Of a DNA stretch of 64,000 nucleotides, positions 25,599 through 37,553 are shown piece by piece. The DNA lies in the NCBI GenBank assembly GCA_016748015.1, contig JAAOMT010000067.1, positions 124,001 to 188,000 of the forward strand. The letters run 5' to 3'. Each line of letters begins with the position of its first letter. Position 1 is the first letter of the stretch. The translations under genes were made by a program, and so were the position numbers. The stretch is from Geosiphon pyriformis (lineage: Eukaryota > Glomeromycota > Glomeromycetes > Archaeosporales > Geosiphonaceae). The notes below the pieces were generated by a model, which was not told the DNA's origin, made no database searches, and saw only the letters and a list, made by a program, of their open reading frames with translations.

Positions 25599-26478
25599 TG
25601 TTACTTATAGAATATAGGATTTATATTAGTATATAAATTAGCCAATTAGAATAGACATAGTAAAAGTAGAATTCCAAGATTCCTTTCAAAAGAATTGCAG
25701 AATTCCAAAATTACAGGATTTTTGTATGAAGAATTACAAGATTTCAGAATTTCAGAATTTTTCTTGAAAAATTACAGATTCCAGGAATTCTAGAATTCCT
25801 GGCTAAAAAATTGAAGAATTCAAGAAATCTTATAAGATAAAATTTATATATATATAGCAATAACATTAGAAACAGAAAGACAAAATTCTTAGTTAAAATT
25901 TTTAGTTCCAATTTTCTTATCCATTTTTTCATATAATAATATTCTATGACTTGAAATAAAAACATCAAATATTAATAAAATACTTATTACTATTGCAATT
26001 TATCTTTTTATTATCAACAATTTATGTTGATAATTGCTAATACTTAATAATACTAATAGCTTTTGATTATGGCTATTGATGAGATACTAACTTTTAACTT
26101 GCCTTGGCTTATTTTCTTTTATGTTCTTTATTTTTTTTTCTTTATTTGTATTGTTGTTTACTAATTGATTAAAAATTAAGGGCTAAGTTATTGACATTAA
26201 AAATTGTCTGATAAAAGACTCTTGTAAAAAAGTAGATATTTGAATTTAAGGATTACTTATCAGAAAATTGCTGGCCACCAAGCTGAGAAAGAAATTAATA
26301 GAATTACGATTTTAGAAAACTACTAAAAACAATTATTGAATCTTTGTTTATTATATAAAAAATGTCACCAAAATCTTCAAATACAAAAACCTTCAGAAAT
26401 TATTCACTTTTCAAGATATTACATCCCAAATTATGAGTTTGTTATTTGTTTTAACACCCCAAATAATCATCTGTAACA
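25599..26478 (+). repeat. 5' LTR of element E
   Basis: 880 bp, TGTTACTTATAG at the left and CTGTAACA at the right. It is the reverse complement of the A-family LTR (878 bp at 31783-32660), sharing the TATA tract, the GGAATTCC repeat section and the terminal ATGATTATTTGGGGTG-type sequence. Confidence 0.9.
25845..25857 (+). promoter_or_regulatory. LTR TATA box (element E)
   Basis: TATATATATATAG about 245 bp into the LTR, in the transcriptional direction of E. The same tract occurs at the equivalent place in the A, C and solo LTRs. It is the likely core promoter of this family. Confidence 0.55.
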
Positions 26479-26480
26479 TT

Positions 26481-26497
26481 TGGTGTTTTCTGTAAGG
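26481..26497 (+). other. Primer-binding site of element E
   Basis: TGGTGTTTTCTGTAAGG begins 2 nt after the LTR. Element A has TGGTGCTTCCTGTGAGG at the same distance; the differences are C-to-T and G-to-A. I could not identify the priming tRNA. Confidence 0.75.
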
Positions 26498-26542
26498 TAT
26501 AATTCAACAGAAAACCAGCACTTATAGCAACTATCTATAATA

Positions 26543-27020
26543 GTGGCAGAATTAAAAGTAACAGAAACCAACTACTTGGAATTTGTAAAATTTTTATTCT
26601 ACTACTATTATACTTATTTTGAACTGACAAATAATAATTGGCTAACAGAATCAGCTTTTAATTGTTATATTAATGAAAAAATTATATATTACTTAAGAGA
26701 TCAAAGAAATCTAAAATCTGCTTTTAACAATTTTTTTAGTGAACTACTTTAGCACACTACACTTCCACAAAACTATTTATTTACATCTCTAATTATGAAA
26801 ATAAACAGGGAAATTGAAAAGTACACTAAACAAAAATTTCCTATTACTTTTGCTAACAAAAGAAAAGAAAGATTGTAAACACCAGCAAAAACACCAAAGC
26901 AGATACAACCACCCACCTGAAAAAAACTTAGAGTCAAATTACGAATCAACTCATTATATCATGACATATTTGGAAGTACCATCAACATAATATTAACAGA
27001 CACATTCACATTAAACATAA
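26543..27020 (+). pseudogene. gag N-terminal fragment of element E
   Basis: Opens with GTG (AATAGTGGCAGAATTA) and reads VAELKVTETNYLEFVKFLF, matching element A gag (VAELENIGVNHLGFAKSLF). An in-frame TAG follows residue 69 (26750-26752), then INREIEKYTKQKFPITFANK, stop, PAKTPKQIQPPT, which matches A in the same order. Element C truncates it. This copy shows that the segment was originally one frame, whereas A has a 1-nt slip here. Confidence 0.8.
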
Positions 27021-27915
27021 TATTACAGATAATTATTTGGGATCTAAAAACAAATAACAAATCTGTAACTTGGTGCTTAATAACAGATATGATAAGGATA
27101 ATCTTTGAAAGTTTTTGTGATCTAAAGATTTTCATTATCTGAGGGTTTGTTAATCTGAAGGTTTTGAGTTTGAGTTTTTTGTATAATAAACAGAAATTTA
27201 ATAGTTGTTTTATCAGTAGTCTTTCGAAATCACAATTTTGTCAAATTTTTTTTTTTAACATAGTGGCTGGTTTATTCTGGCAGTCATGCCTTTCTGGTAA
27301 GCTATCCTCAATTTCTGAGTTTCCTATTTTTGTTTCTGAGTCTTTTACCAAGCTATCTTTGACATTAATAACTCAGTACTTAATCTTTAATTAATTAATA
27401 AACAACAAGAAACAACAAAAGAAAATAAAAAAAATAAAGAAAATAAAGAAAATAAAGAAAATGCAGAAAATAAAAAACAATTAAGTTAATATCTTATCAA
27501 TAGCTATTATCAAGAGCTATTGTTCTAATGTAGTCAAGTATAAGTTACTATTAACATAAAGTATTAATAGTGGACAATTGAATTGATATAATTAATAAGT
27601 ATATTTATTGATAGTGTAAATATATGAATGCTAACTAGGAAGTAGAACTTAGATGTCTGTCTTTTCTGTTTCTAATACTACCACTATATATACATAATTG
27701 AGATTCCTCAATTTCTCAATTTTTTGCACTAGAAATTCTGGAATTCTGCAATTCCTTGAGAGAAATTCTGGAATTCTGGAATCTTGCAATTCTTTATATA
27801 AGAATTTTGTAATTCTGCAATTCTGCAATTCTTTTAAGAGACATTCTAGAATTTTTTATTTACTATGTCTATTTTTGATTGGTTAATTTATGTATTAATA
27901 TAATTTCTATATTTT
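27021..27915 (-). repeat. 3' LTR of element C
   Basis: Starts TATTACAGATAATTATTTGG (TG changed to TA) and follows the A LTR to about 27915. The inner end lacks roughly 13 bp including the terminal ATGAGTAACA, so the LTR-internal boundary is deleted. It contains the family TATA tract near 27685. Confidence 0.85.
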
Positions 27916-27926
27916 ATTCTCTTTTT

Positions 27927-28558
27927 TTAATATTGAGCTCTGTTAAGATCTCTTAATTTCTCTAATTCTCCAGATTGAATTATATCTTAAACTTCTTTTT
28001 CGAGAATTACTTGTGTTATTTGATTTGTAATTTCTCAAATTGGACATTGGTCATTTTATTTATTTGATTAGTAATAACTATATTCATTTCTGAATTGAGT
28101 AGTATTTCTGGTTGGTTTTGAAATCCAGCTTGTAATTAATATATTGCTTATGCTTATGTGGTTAGATGTTTTTTCCCACAAATTGTTTAAATTGTTGTAG
28201 TATTTTTGTATCAAATAATTGCTTTGTTTTATCCATATATAAGTTCTGAATGTTCAGGTGTTGTTCTAAGTAAAAATAACAAAAGTTTCTTGGAAATTGT
28301 TGTATCCACTAGTTCCAAGTTTTTTTGGTCAATTTTTGGTATAGTATAACTTTTGTTTATATTTTTATTGCCATTTTTACTTTTAAAATTATCTTGTTAA
28401 TAATGTTTTCTGGTTTTTTTTTGTACTTTATATTGGAATTTCTTCTTTGTATCTTTATAATAAATGATTTATTGGTTAATTGTAATTTCCATATATTGTT
28501 GTTGAATCAGTTGGAAAAGTTGTTGTGCCAGTATGTAGATATTGTCAGTAATTTTTAT
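27927..28558 (-). pseudogene. ORF3 of element C, degenerate
   Basis: Follows integrase by about 50 nt, as in A. The start codon position is ATA where A has ATG. It reads KITDNIYILAQQLFQLIQ then MEITINQ, stop, IIYYKDT, matching A (EITDNIHSLAQQLFQLIQ, EITINQQTIQYQDT). The second half, in another frame, retains CYFYLEQHLNIQNLYMDKTK. Several stops and at least one frameshift are present. Confidence 0.7.
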
Positions 28559-28610
28559 TTTTCTGATATCTTTTGTTATGTGCTGATTCTTTATATAGAG
28601 TTTTGATGTC

Positions 28611-29993
28611 TTAATTTGACATGTTCATGTTAATAATTATTATTGGTTCTAGATTTTGTGAAATCTTTTCTAATTGAACTAGTATTCTCTATACTCCTAA
28701 TTGTAAAATATTATTGGTCAATAATAATGCTATATTATGATACAGTTTTAGTCGATTATTATGTGCTGCTTTGGTTAAGATTTTGTTGTTTCATCTTAAT
28801 CTATAAGTTCCATTTCCTAGAATTTCTTCTATGTGAAATAGTTTGTCTCATTTGGAGTCAAATTTTTTACTCCATTGTTTTTCTACTTTGGTATGATGTA
28901 AAAATACTTTGTTTCCAATCTTGAATTCAACTGGTTTATCTGATAATTGATTATTGTGTCTTTTTTTTTGTTTTTTTTGTAATTTTTGGATGTTATCAAC
29001 TGCTCTTTGCTATTTGTTTTCTAGTGTTTCTATTAAGTCATATGTTCTTCTTAATAATGTTTCTTGGAAATTTTCTTCTGTTATTGGTTCTGTTGAATAT
29101 GTTTTAACTTCTATTTTGATTGGTACTGTTGCTGTTTTATTATATACTAATTTAAATGATGTAGTTTGTATAGTGTCTTGTTTCATTGTCCAATAAGCAA
29201 ATAATACTGATAATATAAACAAATCTCATTCATCTTGGTTTTTTTAGCTGATTTTGGCTATTGTTTGATACAATGTTCTATTGAATCTTTCAACTAAGCC
29301 ATTAGTTTGTGGATGATATGATAATAACAATGGTCTTTTAATTCCAAATTTTTAACTTAATTCTGCTAATATTCTGTTTACAAAATGAGTTTCTTGGTCA
29401 GATAACAATTTTTTTAAACATCCATGTTGGCAGATTAAATTTTGATGAACAAATTTGGCAACAGATTTTGCATCTGCTTTTTGAATTGCTTTTGCTTCTG
29501 GCTATTTAGTAAGATAATTTATGGCTACTGCAATATATCTATTTTCTCTGCTGGTTATTGTTAATACTCTGACTAAGTTAATTCCAATTCAATCAAATAG
29601 TTGTTTTATTTTAATTGGTTATAATGATTTGCTGAGTCTTGTCCTTTCTCTTCTCTAACAAACATCACAATTTTGAACATATTGAATAATGTCTGAATAT
29701 ATTAATGGCCAATAATATTTTTTTTTGGTTTTTTTTATAGTTGCTTCTTTATGAAAATATTCTGCTATTAGATCTCAGTATATGTTATATAGTATTGTTT
29801 CTTTTTTTGCTTTTGTGATTACTTTGAGTAATTAATCTGAATTCTTTTTGTTTTTCCAATATAATATATTCTGGTAAGTGATAAAATGTTTGGATTGTTG
29901 TTTTATGTTGTTTCACTTTTTTTGAGATAATTTTTTTTGGAATTGTTGAGTATTAATATAATATTAAAGTTGTTGATATTTTTGTGTATTTAT
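28611..29993 (-). pseudogene. Integrase of element C, degenerate
   Basis: Begins at an ATA codon equivalent to the ATG of A's integrase frame (NTQKYQQL) and ends at a TAA at 28611. The frame is offset from C's RT frame exactly as in A and B. Recognisable parts: the zinc-binding Cys pair region near 29660, the first catalytic Asp site as GINLVRVL (Asp to Asn), TKxPEAKAIQKADAKSVAKF near 29490, and SYHPQTNGLVERF near 29300, where the catalytic Glu is kept. Many stops are present. Confidence 0.75.
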
Positions 29994-31782
29994 TTTTTGT
30001 TATATTTTTGGGTTGAAATGGTTTTTAGATTTGTTTTATTTGTAACAAACCATCAACATTTCCATTTTTTTTTCTTTTTTTATACTGTACTATATAATTA
30101 AATAGAAATAGTTTTATTTTTTATCTTGTATAATAGTTGTCTCCAAATTCTTGCTTCTGAATTGATGTTAATCTCTTGTAATTAGTGTATACATCAAACT
30201 TTTGACTTAAGTATTTCTTTTATTTGATGACAACTCAGTAGATAACTAAGTGCTCTAATGTTGGTGTTCTATAATTTTTCTCAGCTGGACTTAAGCTTTG
30301 GCTGGCATAAGCTACTGAATGTTTTTGTCCATCTGGTCTTTTCTGAGATAATACAGTTCTTAATACTTGACCAAATACATCAGTGGTAATAATGAATGGT
30401 TTAATGTGATCTGGATAAATTAATACTGGGGCTTGAATAAGTTTTCTTCTCAGTATGTCAAAAGCTTTTTGTTAGATTTCAGTCTATTTGTATTTGGAGT
30501 TCTTTGTTTGAAGTTGGTACAATAGTTAAGCTAATTTGAAAAAGTTTTTGATAAAGTGCTGATAGTATTTAGCAAATCTCAAAAATGCTTTTAATTCTGT
30601 CAAGTTTGTTAATACTAAAAAGTTCTTTATTATCTCTATTTTATCTGGATCTGTTTTGATTCCATCTTTGCTCATTACATGTTCCAAAAATTTCAACTCT
30701 GTTTTTCTGAAAAAGCACTTGGTGGCATTTAACTTTAGTTCTGCTTGTTTCAGTTTTTTAAACACTTGTTGTAAATAATAAAAATAGTCATCAAATGTTT
30801 TTGAAAATACGTTGGTATTATCTAAATACACAACTATTAATTTCCATAATAGTCTTCTATAAACAATTTTTATTAGTCATTGGAAGATGGCTGAAGTATT
30901 CATTAAGCCAAAAAGCATAACATTAAATTCAAAATTTTCTTCTTGGGTTATAAATACTGTCTTCTTCTTATTTTTTGGTTTTATGGCTACTTGCCAATAA
31001 TCACTATTCAAGTTTAATGTTAAGAACCATTTTTTTCCTCCAAATACATCAAAAAGTTTTTGAATCTTTGAGATTGGGTAGCTATCTTTTTTTGTTACTC
31101 CATTCAGTTTTTGGTAATTCACACAAAATCAAATTTTTCCATTTTTTTCAAACCAATACAATTGGTAAAGATCATGAACTTATTAATGATTGAATTAACC
31201 TATTGTTCAACATCCAGTTTATTTCCTGTCATATAATTTTATAGTTTGCTGGTAGTACCTGATATGCTTGTTGTTTAATTGGCATTGTATCTTTTGTCTT
31301 AATTTGGTATTGGATAATATTGGTTTTGCCAAATTTGTTCTCACTGGTAAAGATATCAGTAAAATTATTGAGTAATATTTTGAGTTGTATTTGTTGAAGT
31401 GGGTTCAAGTTTCTTAAGTTTATTTGTTCTAATTGTTCTGGTTGGAGCAAATAATATTCTTTTTATTTGTAAATTGTTTCTGATGTAATATTCACATATC
31501 TACATAGTTGTGAAAAATCTAGAATGAAGTTTGGTGGTTGCTTCTCAACTTCAATAATTAAGTATCTAATAATGGTCTCTTTTGTTATTTCAATGGAGTT
31601 TTCAGTTGTGTTGTAGATAGAAATTTTAATATGGTTGTTGTTTTTGGCTGGTATGTAAAAATTGGTAAGCCCAATTTTTTTGATTTACAAATGGTTGGCT
31701 TGGCTTCAAAAATCTGTAATTGATCTTTCACTTTTTTTTCTACTATTAATATATATTTGTCATATGATAGAATAGAAACTGG
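29994..31782 (-). pseudogene. Linker, reverse transcriptase and RNase H of element C
   Basis: Starts in the linker behind the dUTPase (ILSYDKYILIVEKK), where A inserted at CTGG. RT is readable: FCVNYQKLNGVTKKDSYP, the FDVFGGKKWFLTLNL block, EENFEFNVMLFGLMNTSAIFQ and VVYLDNTNVFSKTFDDY, in which the second Asp of YLDD has become Asn. The thumb continues KTELKFLEHVMSKDGIKTDP. RNase H follows to about 30050 with many stops. Nonfunctional. Confidence 0.8.
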
Positions 31783-32660
31783 TGTTACAGATGACAATTT
31801 CTGGTGTTGAATTAAATACGAACCCATAACTTGGTGCTCAAAGCTATTCTTATTGTCGATGATCTGAAGGTTTGGTATCTGAAGGTTTTGTATCTGAAGG
31901 ATTTGGTTGAGTTTTTTGTATAATGAACAGAGATTCAATGGTGATAGTTTTTTCTGTAGCTTTCTAAAACTGCAGTTTTGTCAATTTTTTTCTCAACTTG
32001 ATGGCTGGTATTCCTTCTGGTAAGCTATCCTCAATTGAGTGTTTTATTCTTATTTCTGGGTCTTTTACCAGTCACATTTATCCTGACATCAGTGTCCCAT
32101 GCATTAATCCTCAATAGAGTTAGTAAACAACAATAAAATCAAAACAAGAAAATAAAGAAAAGAAAATAAAATAAAGAAAGAAAAGAAATAAGCCAAGGCG
32201 ATTTGCAAGTTAGTATTCCATCAATAGCCATGATCAAGAACTATTGTTCTAGTGTGGTTAAGTATCAATTACTATCAACATAAAGTGTTGATAGTGGAAA
32301 TGGGTTTGAAATAACAAATAGTTATTTATTAGATGATTGTAATTTGGAGAATTGCTTAAATTAAATCTAAAACTAAGAGGTTTGTTTTTTCAGCTTTTAA
32401 TCCTGCTGCTATATATACATAATTGAGATTCCTCAATTCCTCAATTCTTCATGACAAGAATCCTGGAATTCCTGGAATCTTGCGATTCCTTTGAGAAAAA
32501 TCCTGAAATTCTGGAATCCTGCAATTTCTTATCGGAGAATCCTAAAATTCCTGGAATCCTGCAATTCCTGAGAGGAATCCTGGAATTCCATATTTACTAT
32601 GTCTACTTCTGATTGGCTAATAATCATGCTAATATATTTCCTATATTTCTATGAGTAACA
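31783..32660 (-). repeat. 3' LTR of element A
   Basis: 878 bp, TGTTACAGATGACAATTTC ... ATGAGTAACA on the + strand. It includes an AAAAGAAAATAA-rich tract (32150-32190) and an imperfect tandem section (about 32430-32590) of units such as GGAATCCTGGAATTCC. Collinear with the split 5' LTR. Confidence 0.93.
32410..32417 (-). promoter_or_regulatory. LTR TATA box (element A)
   Basis: On the minus strand the LTR reads GTATATATAGCAGCAGG here, about 245 bp from its upstream end, at the same position as in E and C. Confidence 0.5.
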
Positions 32661-32674
32661 TTATTCCTTCCTTT
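32661..32674 (-). other. Polypurine tract of element A
   Basis: The minus strand reads AAAGGAAGGAATAA directly before the 3' LTR. It is the expected priming site for plus-strand DNA synthesis and starts just behind the ORF3 stop. Confidence 0.8.
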
Positions 32675-33304
32675 TAATATTCAGCTCTATCAAAATCCAA
32701 CTTGTTTAATTCTCCCTCTTGAAGTATTTTCTGGATTTCATTTTTGAGAATTACTTGTGTTATTTGGGTCTGTAATTCTTTAAATTGAGCATTGGTAATT
32801 TTTCCCAATTGATTACTGGTAACCATATCTATTGCTTTGTTGAGTAATATTTCTGGTCTATCCTGAAATGTTGTGTGTATTCGGTATATAGCTCAGGCCT
32901 GTGTGGATAAGTTGTTCTTTTCCACAAAATGTTCTAATTATTGTAGTATTCTTTTGTTGAATAATTGCTTTGTTTTATCCATATATAGATTCTGAATATT
33001 TACATGTTGTCCCAAGTAAAAATAACAATAGTTTTGTGGAAATTGTTGTATCTATCAATTCCAAGTTTCTTTAGTCAACTCTTGATATAGTGATTCTTTT
33101 GTCAACTCTCTTATTGCTAAATTTTACTTTCGCAATGATTTTGTCCACAGTATTTTCAGTTTTCTTCTGTGTTCTGGATTGCAATGTCTTTCTAGTATCT
33201 TGATATTGAATGGTTTGTTGATTGATTGTAATCTCTATTTCCTGGTGTTGGATCAATTGAAAGAGTTGTTGTGCTAGTGAGTGAATGTTGTCTGTAATTT
33301 CCAT
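32674..33304 (-). pseudogene. ORF3 of element A, frameshifted
   Basis: Starts at an ATG at 33304 (an earlier in-frame ATG is at 33334), 55 nt after the integrase stop. Segment 1 reads EITDNIHSLAQQLFQLIQ and EIEITINQQTIQYQDT. Near 33070-33060 the frame changes and segment 2 reads CYFYLGQHVNIQNLYMDKTK, then LGKITNAQFKELQTQITQV, and ends DFDRAEY at a TAA (32674) that borders the polypurine tract. The same blocks occur in B's ORF3 (RYFYIGKTLHEQKQ, IGKLTELKFQQFSDQISS) and, in part, in D. There is no transmembrane segment or signal peptide. Function unknown; it is not an obvious env. Confidence 0.75.
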
Positions 33305-33358
33305 TTTTCTGATATTTCCTGTCATGTTTACCATGTCTTTATATATTCTTTTGATGGA

Positions 33359-34717
33359 TCAATTTGACATGTTGTTGTCAATAATAATGATTGGTTCCAG
33401 ATCTCGTGAAATCTGATTTGGTTGGACTAGTATTCTCTGTACTCCTAATTGTGGAATATTACTGGTGGATGGTAGTATGGTGTTGTGGTATGGTTTCAGT
33501 CGATCTCCATGTGCTGCTTTGGTTAAGATTTTGTTATTCAGTCTAAATTTGTAAGCTCTATTTCCTAGAATTTTTTCTATGTGAAATGGTCTGTCCTATT
33601 TGGGGTCAAATTTTCTACTGCATTGTTTTTCTGCTTTGGTATGATGTAAGAGTACTTTGTCTTCAATCTTGAATTCAACTGGTTTGTCTGGTAGTTGATT
33701 ATCATGTCTTTTTTTTTGTTTCTCTTGTGACTTTTGTATGTTATCAGCTGCTCTTTTTAAGTTATATGTTCTTCTTAACAATGTTTCTTGGAAATTTTCT
33801 TCTGTTATTGATTCAGTTGGATATGTGTTGACTTCTATCTTTACTGGTAATGTTGCTGTTCTACCGTATACTAATTCAAATGGTGTTGCTTGTGTAGTGT
33901 CTTGCTTCATTGTTTGATAAGCAAATAGTACTGATGGTATCAACACATCTCAATTGTTCTGGTTTTCTTGACTGAACTTAGCTATTGCTTTACACAATGT
34001 TCTGTTGAATTTTTTGACTAATCCGTTGGTTTGTGGATGGTATGGTGATGATAGTGGTCTCTTAATTTCGAATCTTTGGCTCAATTCTGTTAATGTTCTG
34101 TTCACAAAATGAGTTCCTTGGTCTGATAATAATTTCTTTGGACATCCATGTTAACAAATTAAATCTTGATGAATGAATTTGGCAACGGATTCTGCATCCA
34201 CTTTTTGAATTGCTTTTGCCTCTGGCCATTTAGTGAGATAGTCCATGACTACTGCTATGTATCTGTTTCCTCCTCTGGTGATTGTTAATGGTCTGACTAG
34301 ATTAATTCCAATATGGTCAAATGGTTGTCCCACTTTAATTGGTCTTAATGGTTCACTGGGTTTTGTTCCTTCTCTTCGCTGACAAGCATCACAATTTTAA
34401 ACATATTGGATGATGTCTGGATACATTGATGGCCAATAGTATTTTTTTCTGGTTCTTTTTATGGTTACTTCTTTGTGAAAGTGTCTTGCTGTTGGATTTG
34501 AATGCATGTTGAATAATATTGTCTCTTTTTCTGGCTCTGTAATTACTCTGGTTGGTTGCTCTAGCTCTCTTCTATTTTTCCAATAAAGTATATTTTGGTA
34601 AGTGATAAAATATTTTAATTGTTGTTTGATACTCTTTCGTTTTGTTTGAGATAAATTCTCCTTGAACTGTTGAGTGTTTATATAATGTTGCAGTTGTTGA
34701 TATTTTTGTATGTTCAT
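33359..34717 (-). pseudogene. Integrase of element A, separate frame, catalytic residues lost
   Basis: An ATG at 34717 opens a frame of about 453 codons to a TGA at 33359, with stops at 34397, 34151, about 33950 and 33596. Zinc-binding N-terminus: ILFNMHSNPTARHFHKE ... CDACQRREG. Core: FDHIGINLVRPL (first catalytic Asp is Asn), KKLLSDQGTHFVN (second Asp present), SPYHPQTNGLVKKFNRTL (Glu is Lys). The C-terminal GPF-type domain reads KVLLHHTKAEKQ ... KILGNRAYKFRL. The frame is +1 relative to RT. Two of three DDE residues are gone, so the copy is inactive. No chromodomain. Confidence 0.85.
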
Positions 34718-34744
34718 CTTTTGTTATATTTTTTGTTGGTATTG

Positions 34745-36080
34745 TTCTGGTTTTATTATATTTTGGGTTGAAATGTTCTTAGATTTGTTTCATTCATGAC
34801 AAACCATCAGTATTTCTGTTGTCTTTTCCCTTTTTATAATGTATAGTATAATTATATAGTGTGAATGCCATTTTCTATTTTGACTATCTTCCATCTCCAA
34901 ATTCTTGTTTTTGAAGTGATGTTAATCCTTTGTGATCTGTGTATACTTCAAACTTCTGGCTCAAGTATTTTTTCTATTTCATGACTGCCCAGTATATTGC
35001 TAAGTGTTTTTGTTCCAGTGTTTCATAGTTCTTTTCGGCTGGTGTTAAACTTTTGCTGGCATATGCTACTGGATGTTTTCTGCCGTTTGGTTCTCTCTGA
35101 GATAATACTGCTTCCAATGCTTGGCCAAATAGATTGGTGATAATGATGAATGGTTTGCTATAATCTGGATAGATCAGTACTGGAGCTTGAATGAGCTTTT
35201 TTTTCAGAATATCAAAAGCTTCTTGTTGACTTTCTGTCCATTCATATTTTGTATTCTTGGTTTGCAGTTGGTTGAGTGGCTGCGCTATCTTGGAAAAGTT
35301 CTTGATAAAATGTCGATAGTAGCTGGCAAATTCCAAAAATGATTTCAGTTCTGTCATATTTGTCAGCACTGAAAAGTTCTTTACTATCTCTATTTTCTTT
35401 GGATCCATTTTGATGCTGTCTTTGCTGACTATTTGTCCCAAGAATTTTAGTTCTGTTTTGCCGAAAAAACACTTTGTTGCATTTAACTTTAGTCCTGCTT
35501 TTCTTAGTCTTTCGAACACTTGTTGAAGATGATAAAGATGATCATCAAATGTTTTTGAAAATACATTGGTGTCATCCAAGTATACAACTACTAATTTCTA
35601 CAATAAGCCCATATAAACAATTTCCATTAGCCTTTGGAAAGTGGCTGGTGCATTGGTTAAGCCAAATGGTATTACTTTAAATTCAAAATTTTTTTCTTTG
35701 GTGGTAAATGCTGTCTTTTCTTTGTTAGCTGGATCTATGGCTACTTGCCAGTAACCACTGTCCAGGTCTAATGTTGAAAACTATTTGTTTCCACTGAAAG
35801 CATCAAATAATTCTTGGATCCGTGGAGTGGGGTAGCTATCTCCATGAATTACTCTATTGAGTTTTCTATAATCCACACAAAAGCGGATCTTTCCATTCTT
35901 TTTATAAACAAGTACCACTAGTGACAACCATGGGCTCATTGATGGCTGAATTAGCCCATTGTCAAGCATTCGGTTTATTTCTTGCCGGATAATCTCATGG
36001 CTAGCTGGTGGTACTCTGTATGCTCTTTGTTTAATTGGCATTGCATTTCCAGTCTTGATCTGATGCTGGATAATATCCGT
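34745..36080 (-). pseudogene. Reverse transcriptase and RNase H of element A
   Basis: RT begins DIIQHQIKTGNAMPIKQRAYRVPPASHEIIRQ and continues GLIQPSMSPW, KIRFCVDYRKLN, then [33 protein letters not shown] and VVYLDDTNVFSKTFDDH: the YLDD box is intact, the only one of four copies here where it is. RNase H: IIITNLFGQALEAVLSQ (the first catalytic Asp position is Asn), SLTPAEKNYETLEQKHLAIYWAV, EVYTDHKGLTSL. In-frame stops lie at 35781, about 35596, 34974 and further on. One frame with gag, protease and dUTPase. Confidence 0.87.
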
Positions 36081-37553
36081 TCAGCCAAACTCATTTTTGC
36101 TGGCAAAGATGTCATTGAAATTGTTGAGCAACATCTTAAGTTGCATATTTTGAAGTGGATCCAAGTTTCTCATGTTCATTTGTTCTAATTGTTCTGGTTG
36201 GAGCAAATAACATTCACTTCGTCCATATATTGTTTGTGATGTTATATCAACATATTCACAAAGCTGTGGAAAGTTTGGAATGGGGTTTGGTGGTTGGTCT
36301 TCTATTTCTGTGGTTAAATATCCGATGGTGGTTTCTTCTGGTATATTGATGACATTGTCAGTGTTGTTGTAGATGGGAATTTTTATGCGGTTATAGCTTT
36401 TGGCTGGTATGTGAAGATTGCTTAGTCCAATCTCTCCTGATTCACAAAGGTTTGCTTCAGCTTCAAAAATTTGTTCTTGCTCCTTTTCCTTCTTTTTTAT
36501 TGCTAGCATGTACTGGCTATATGATAGAATAGAAATAGCTTGACCGGTTGAGATAATTTTTTCTTGGCCAACAATTTCTTCCTCTGTCATATTAACTGGT
36601 ACATCTATTCTACTAGTTAACCCAAATCCCTGTATTCCTCTTGCTGTTATCCCTAATTCCTCCCTCTTTTTTACTGATACCAACTGAGCTACTCTAACCA
36701 GAGGCAGAAATATTGCCTGTGCTATCTTTTTGTTGGATTCTATTATATAGGTCTTTTCTGAGTCATTTTGTAACATAGTGATGATATTTCTTACATATCC
36801 TGTGTCAATTATTTCTCCTCTTATATTAATCCCTTTTTTCACTAAACTATTCCTAGATGCTAATTGAATCATTGTTGTTGCTGGAATTTCCAGCACTATT
36901 TTCAGATCAATACAGGTGCGCAAATGTGGTTCCAATTTGATGGCATCTTTTTCTGAAAATCTTAGATCAAACCTGGTATCAGTATCATGCATGCATTCTG
37001 GCATGATACCTTCATCATTATCATTGAACCATTTCAGTTTCTGTTCCTTAGTGAGGTCAGAGAGTGCGATATATTGTTCATAGTTTAAATCGGAGTTGAA
37101 ATCTGAGTTGGAATTGTTGTCGTTGTTAATGCCATTTTGAACAGAACTGGAACTGGTGTTTTTGTTGTCATCTTTGTTGAAGTTTGAATCGGAATTGAAA
37201 ATCAATTCCAATTCCAATGTGCAGCTGCTAATTGGTTCTTCCTCTTCAGGAATTGTGTAGATCATGCGTGGTGGTAGATTGTAAATGAAGTCACACTCAT
37301 TACAATATTGGAAGTTACATGGAATCAAACAATAGTTACATAGTCGAGTGTTTATTTCTTCCAATATTTGTTCCTGCTCTTCTCTGATGGGTGCTAAGTT
37401 CTGATAGTGTTCATGAAATTCTTCTGGGCTGTTTTCTAAGTTGAAAAAGGCATACAGATTGAGAACCAAAACAATGTTTGTTGGTTCTGGAGGGTTGTTT
37501 TTGATCTTCAGAATTTCACTGGGCAAAGTGCCCTCTACTTTGGCATTGGCCAT
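36081..37553 (-). pseudogene. dUTPase-like domain and linker of element A pol (490-codon open stretch)
   Basis: The longest unbroken piece of A's polyprotein. Residues 72-87 hold a Cys cluster (CNYCLIPCNFQYCNEC); about 105-180 is acidic and Ser/Asn-rich; about 184-320 is a trimeric-type dUTPase with all five motifs in order: I RFDLRF (194), II ASRNSLVKKGI (232), III GEIIDTGY (246, with the catalytic Asp), IV NKKIAQA (274), V RGIQGFGLTSR (305). Motif changes from consensus (G to R in I, GSTG to GLTS in V) are all explicable by C-to-T or G-to-A. A beta-rich linker (about 385-450) leads to RT. It is bounded by in-frame TGA at 36081. Family role: hydrolyses dUTP to limit uracil in new DNA. Confidence 0.87.

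Larger units (their letters stand above)
25599..27020 (+). mobile_element. Element E: left part of an A-family Ty3/gypsy element
   Basis: The outermost element of the nest, on the + strand: a complete LTR, the primer-binding site and the first part of gag, cut at 27020 by insertion of element C. Its continuation should lie beyond the right end of the window. The last bases before the cut (CACATTCACATTAAACATAA) match element A's gag strand near 40540-40570. Confidence 0.85.

Noticed and set aside
25324-25617. 97-codon + strand ORF with hydrophobic segments
   Set aside because: TTG start, ends inside E's LTR, no motif, and composition as expected in T-rich sequence.
28325-29196. Several + strand ORFs rich in Phe, Leu and Cys, resembling membrane proteins
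   Set aside because: Antisense of C's ORF3 and integrase. The T-rich complement of a decayed A-rich gene gives apparent membrane-like peptides.
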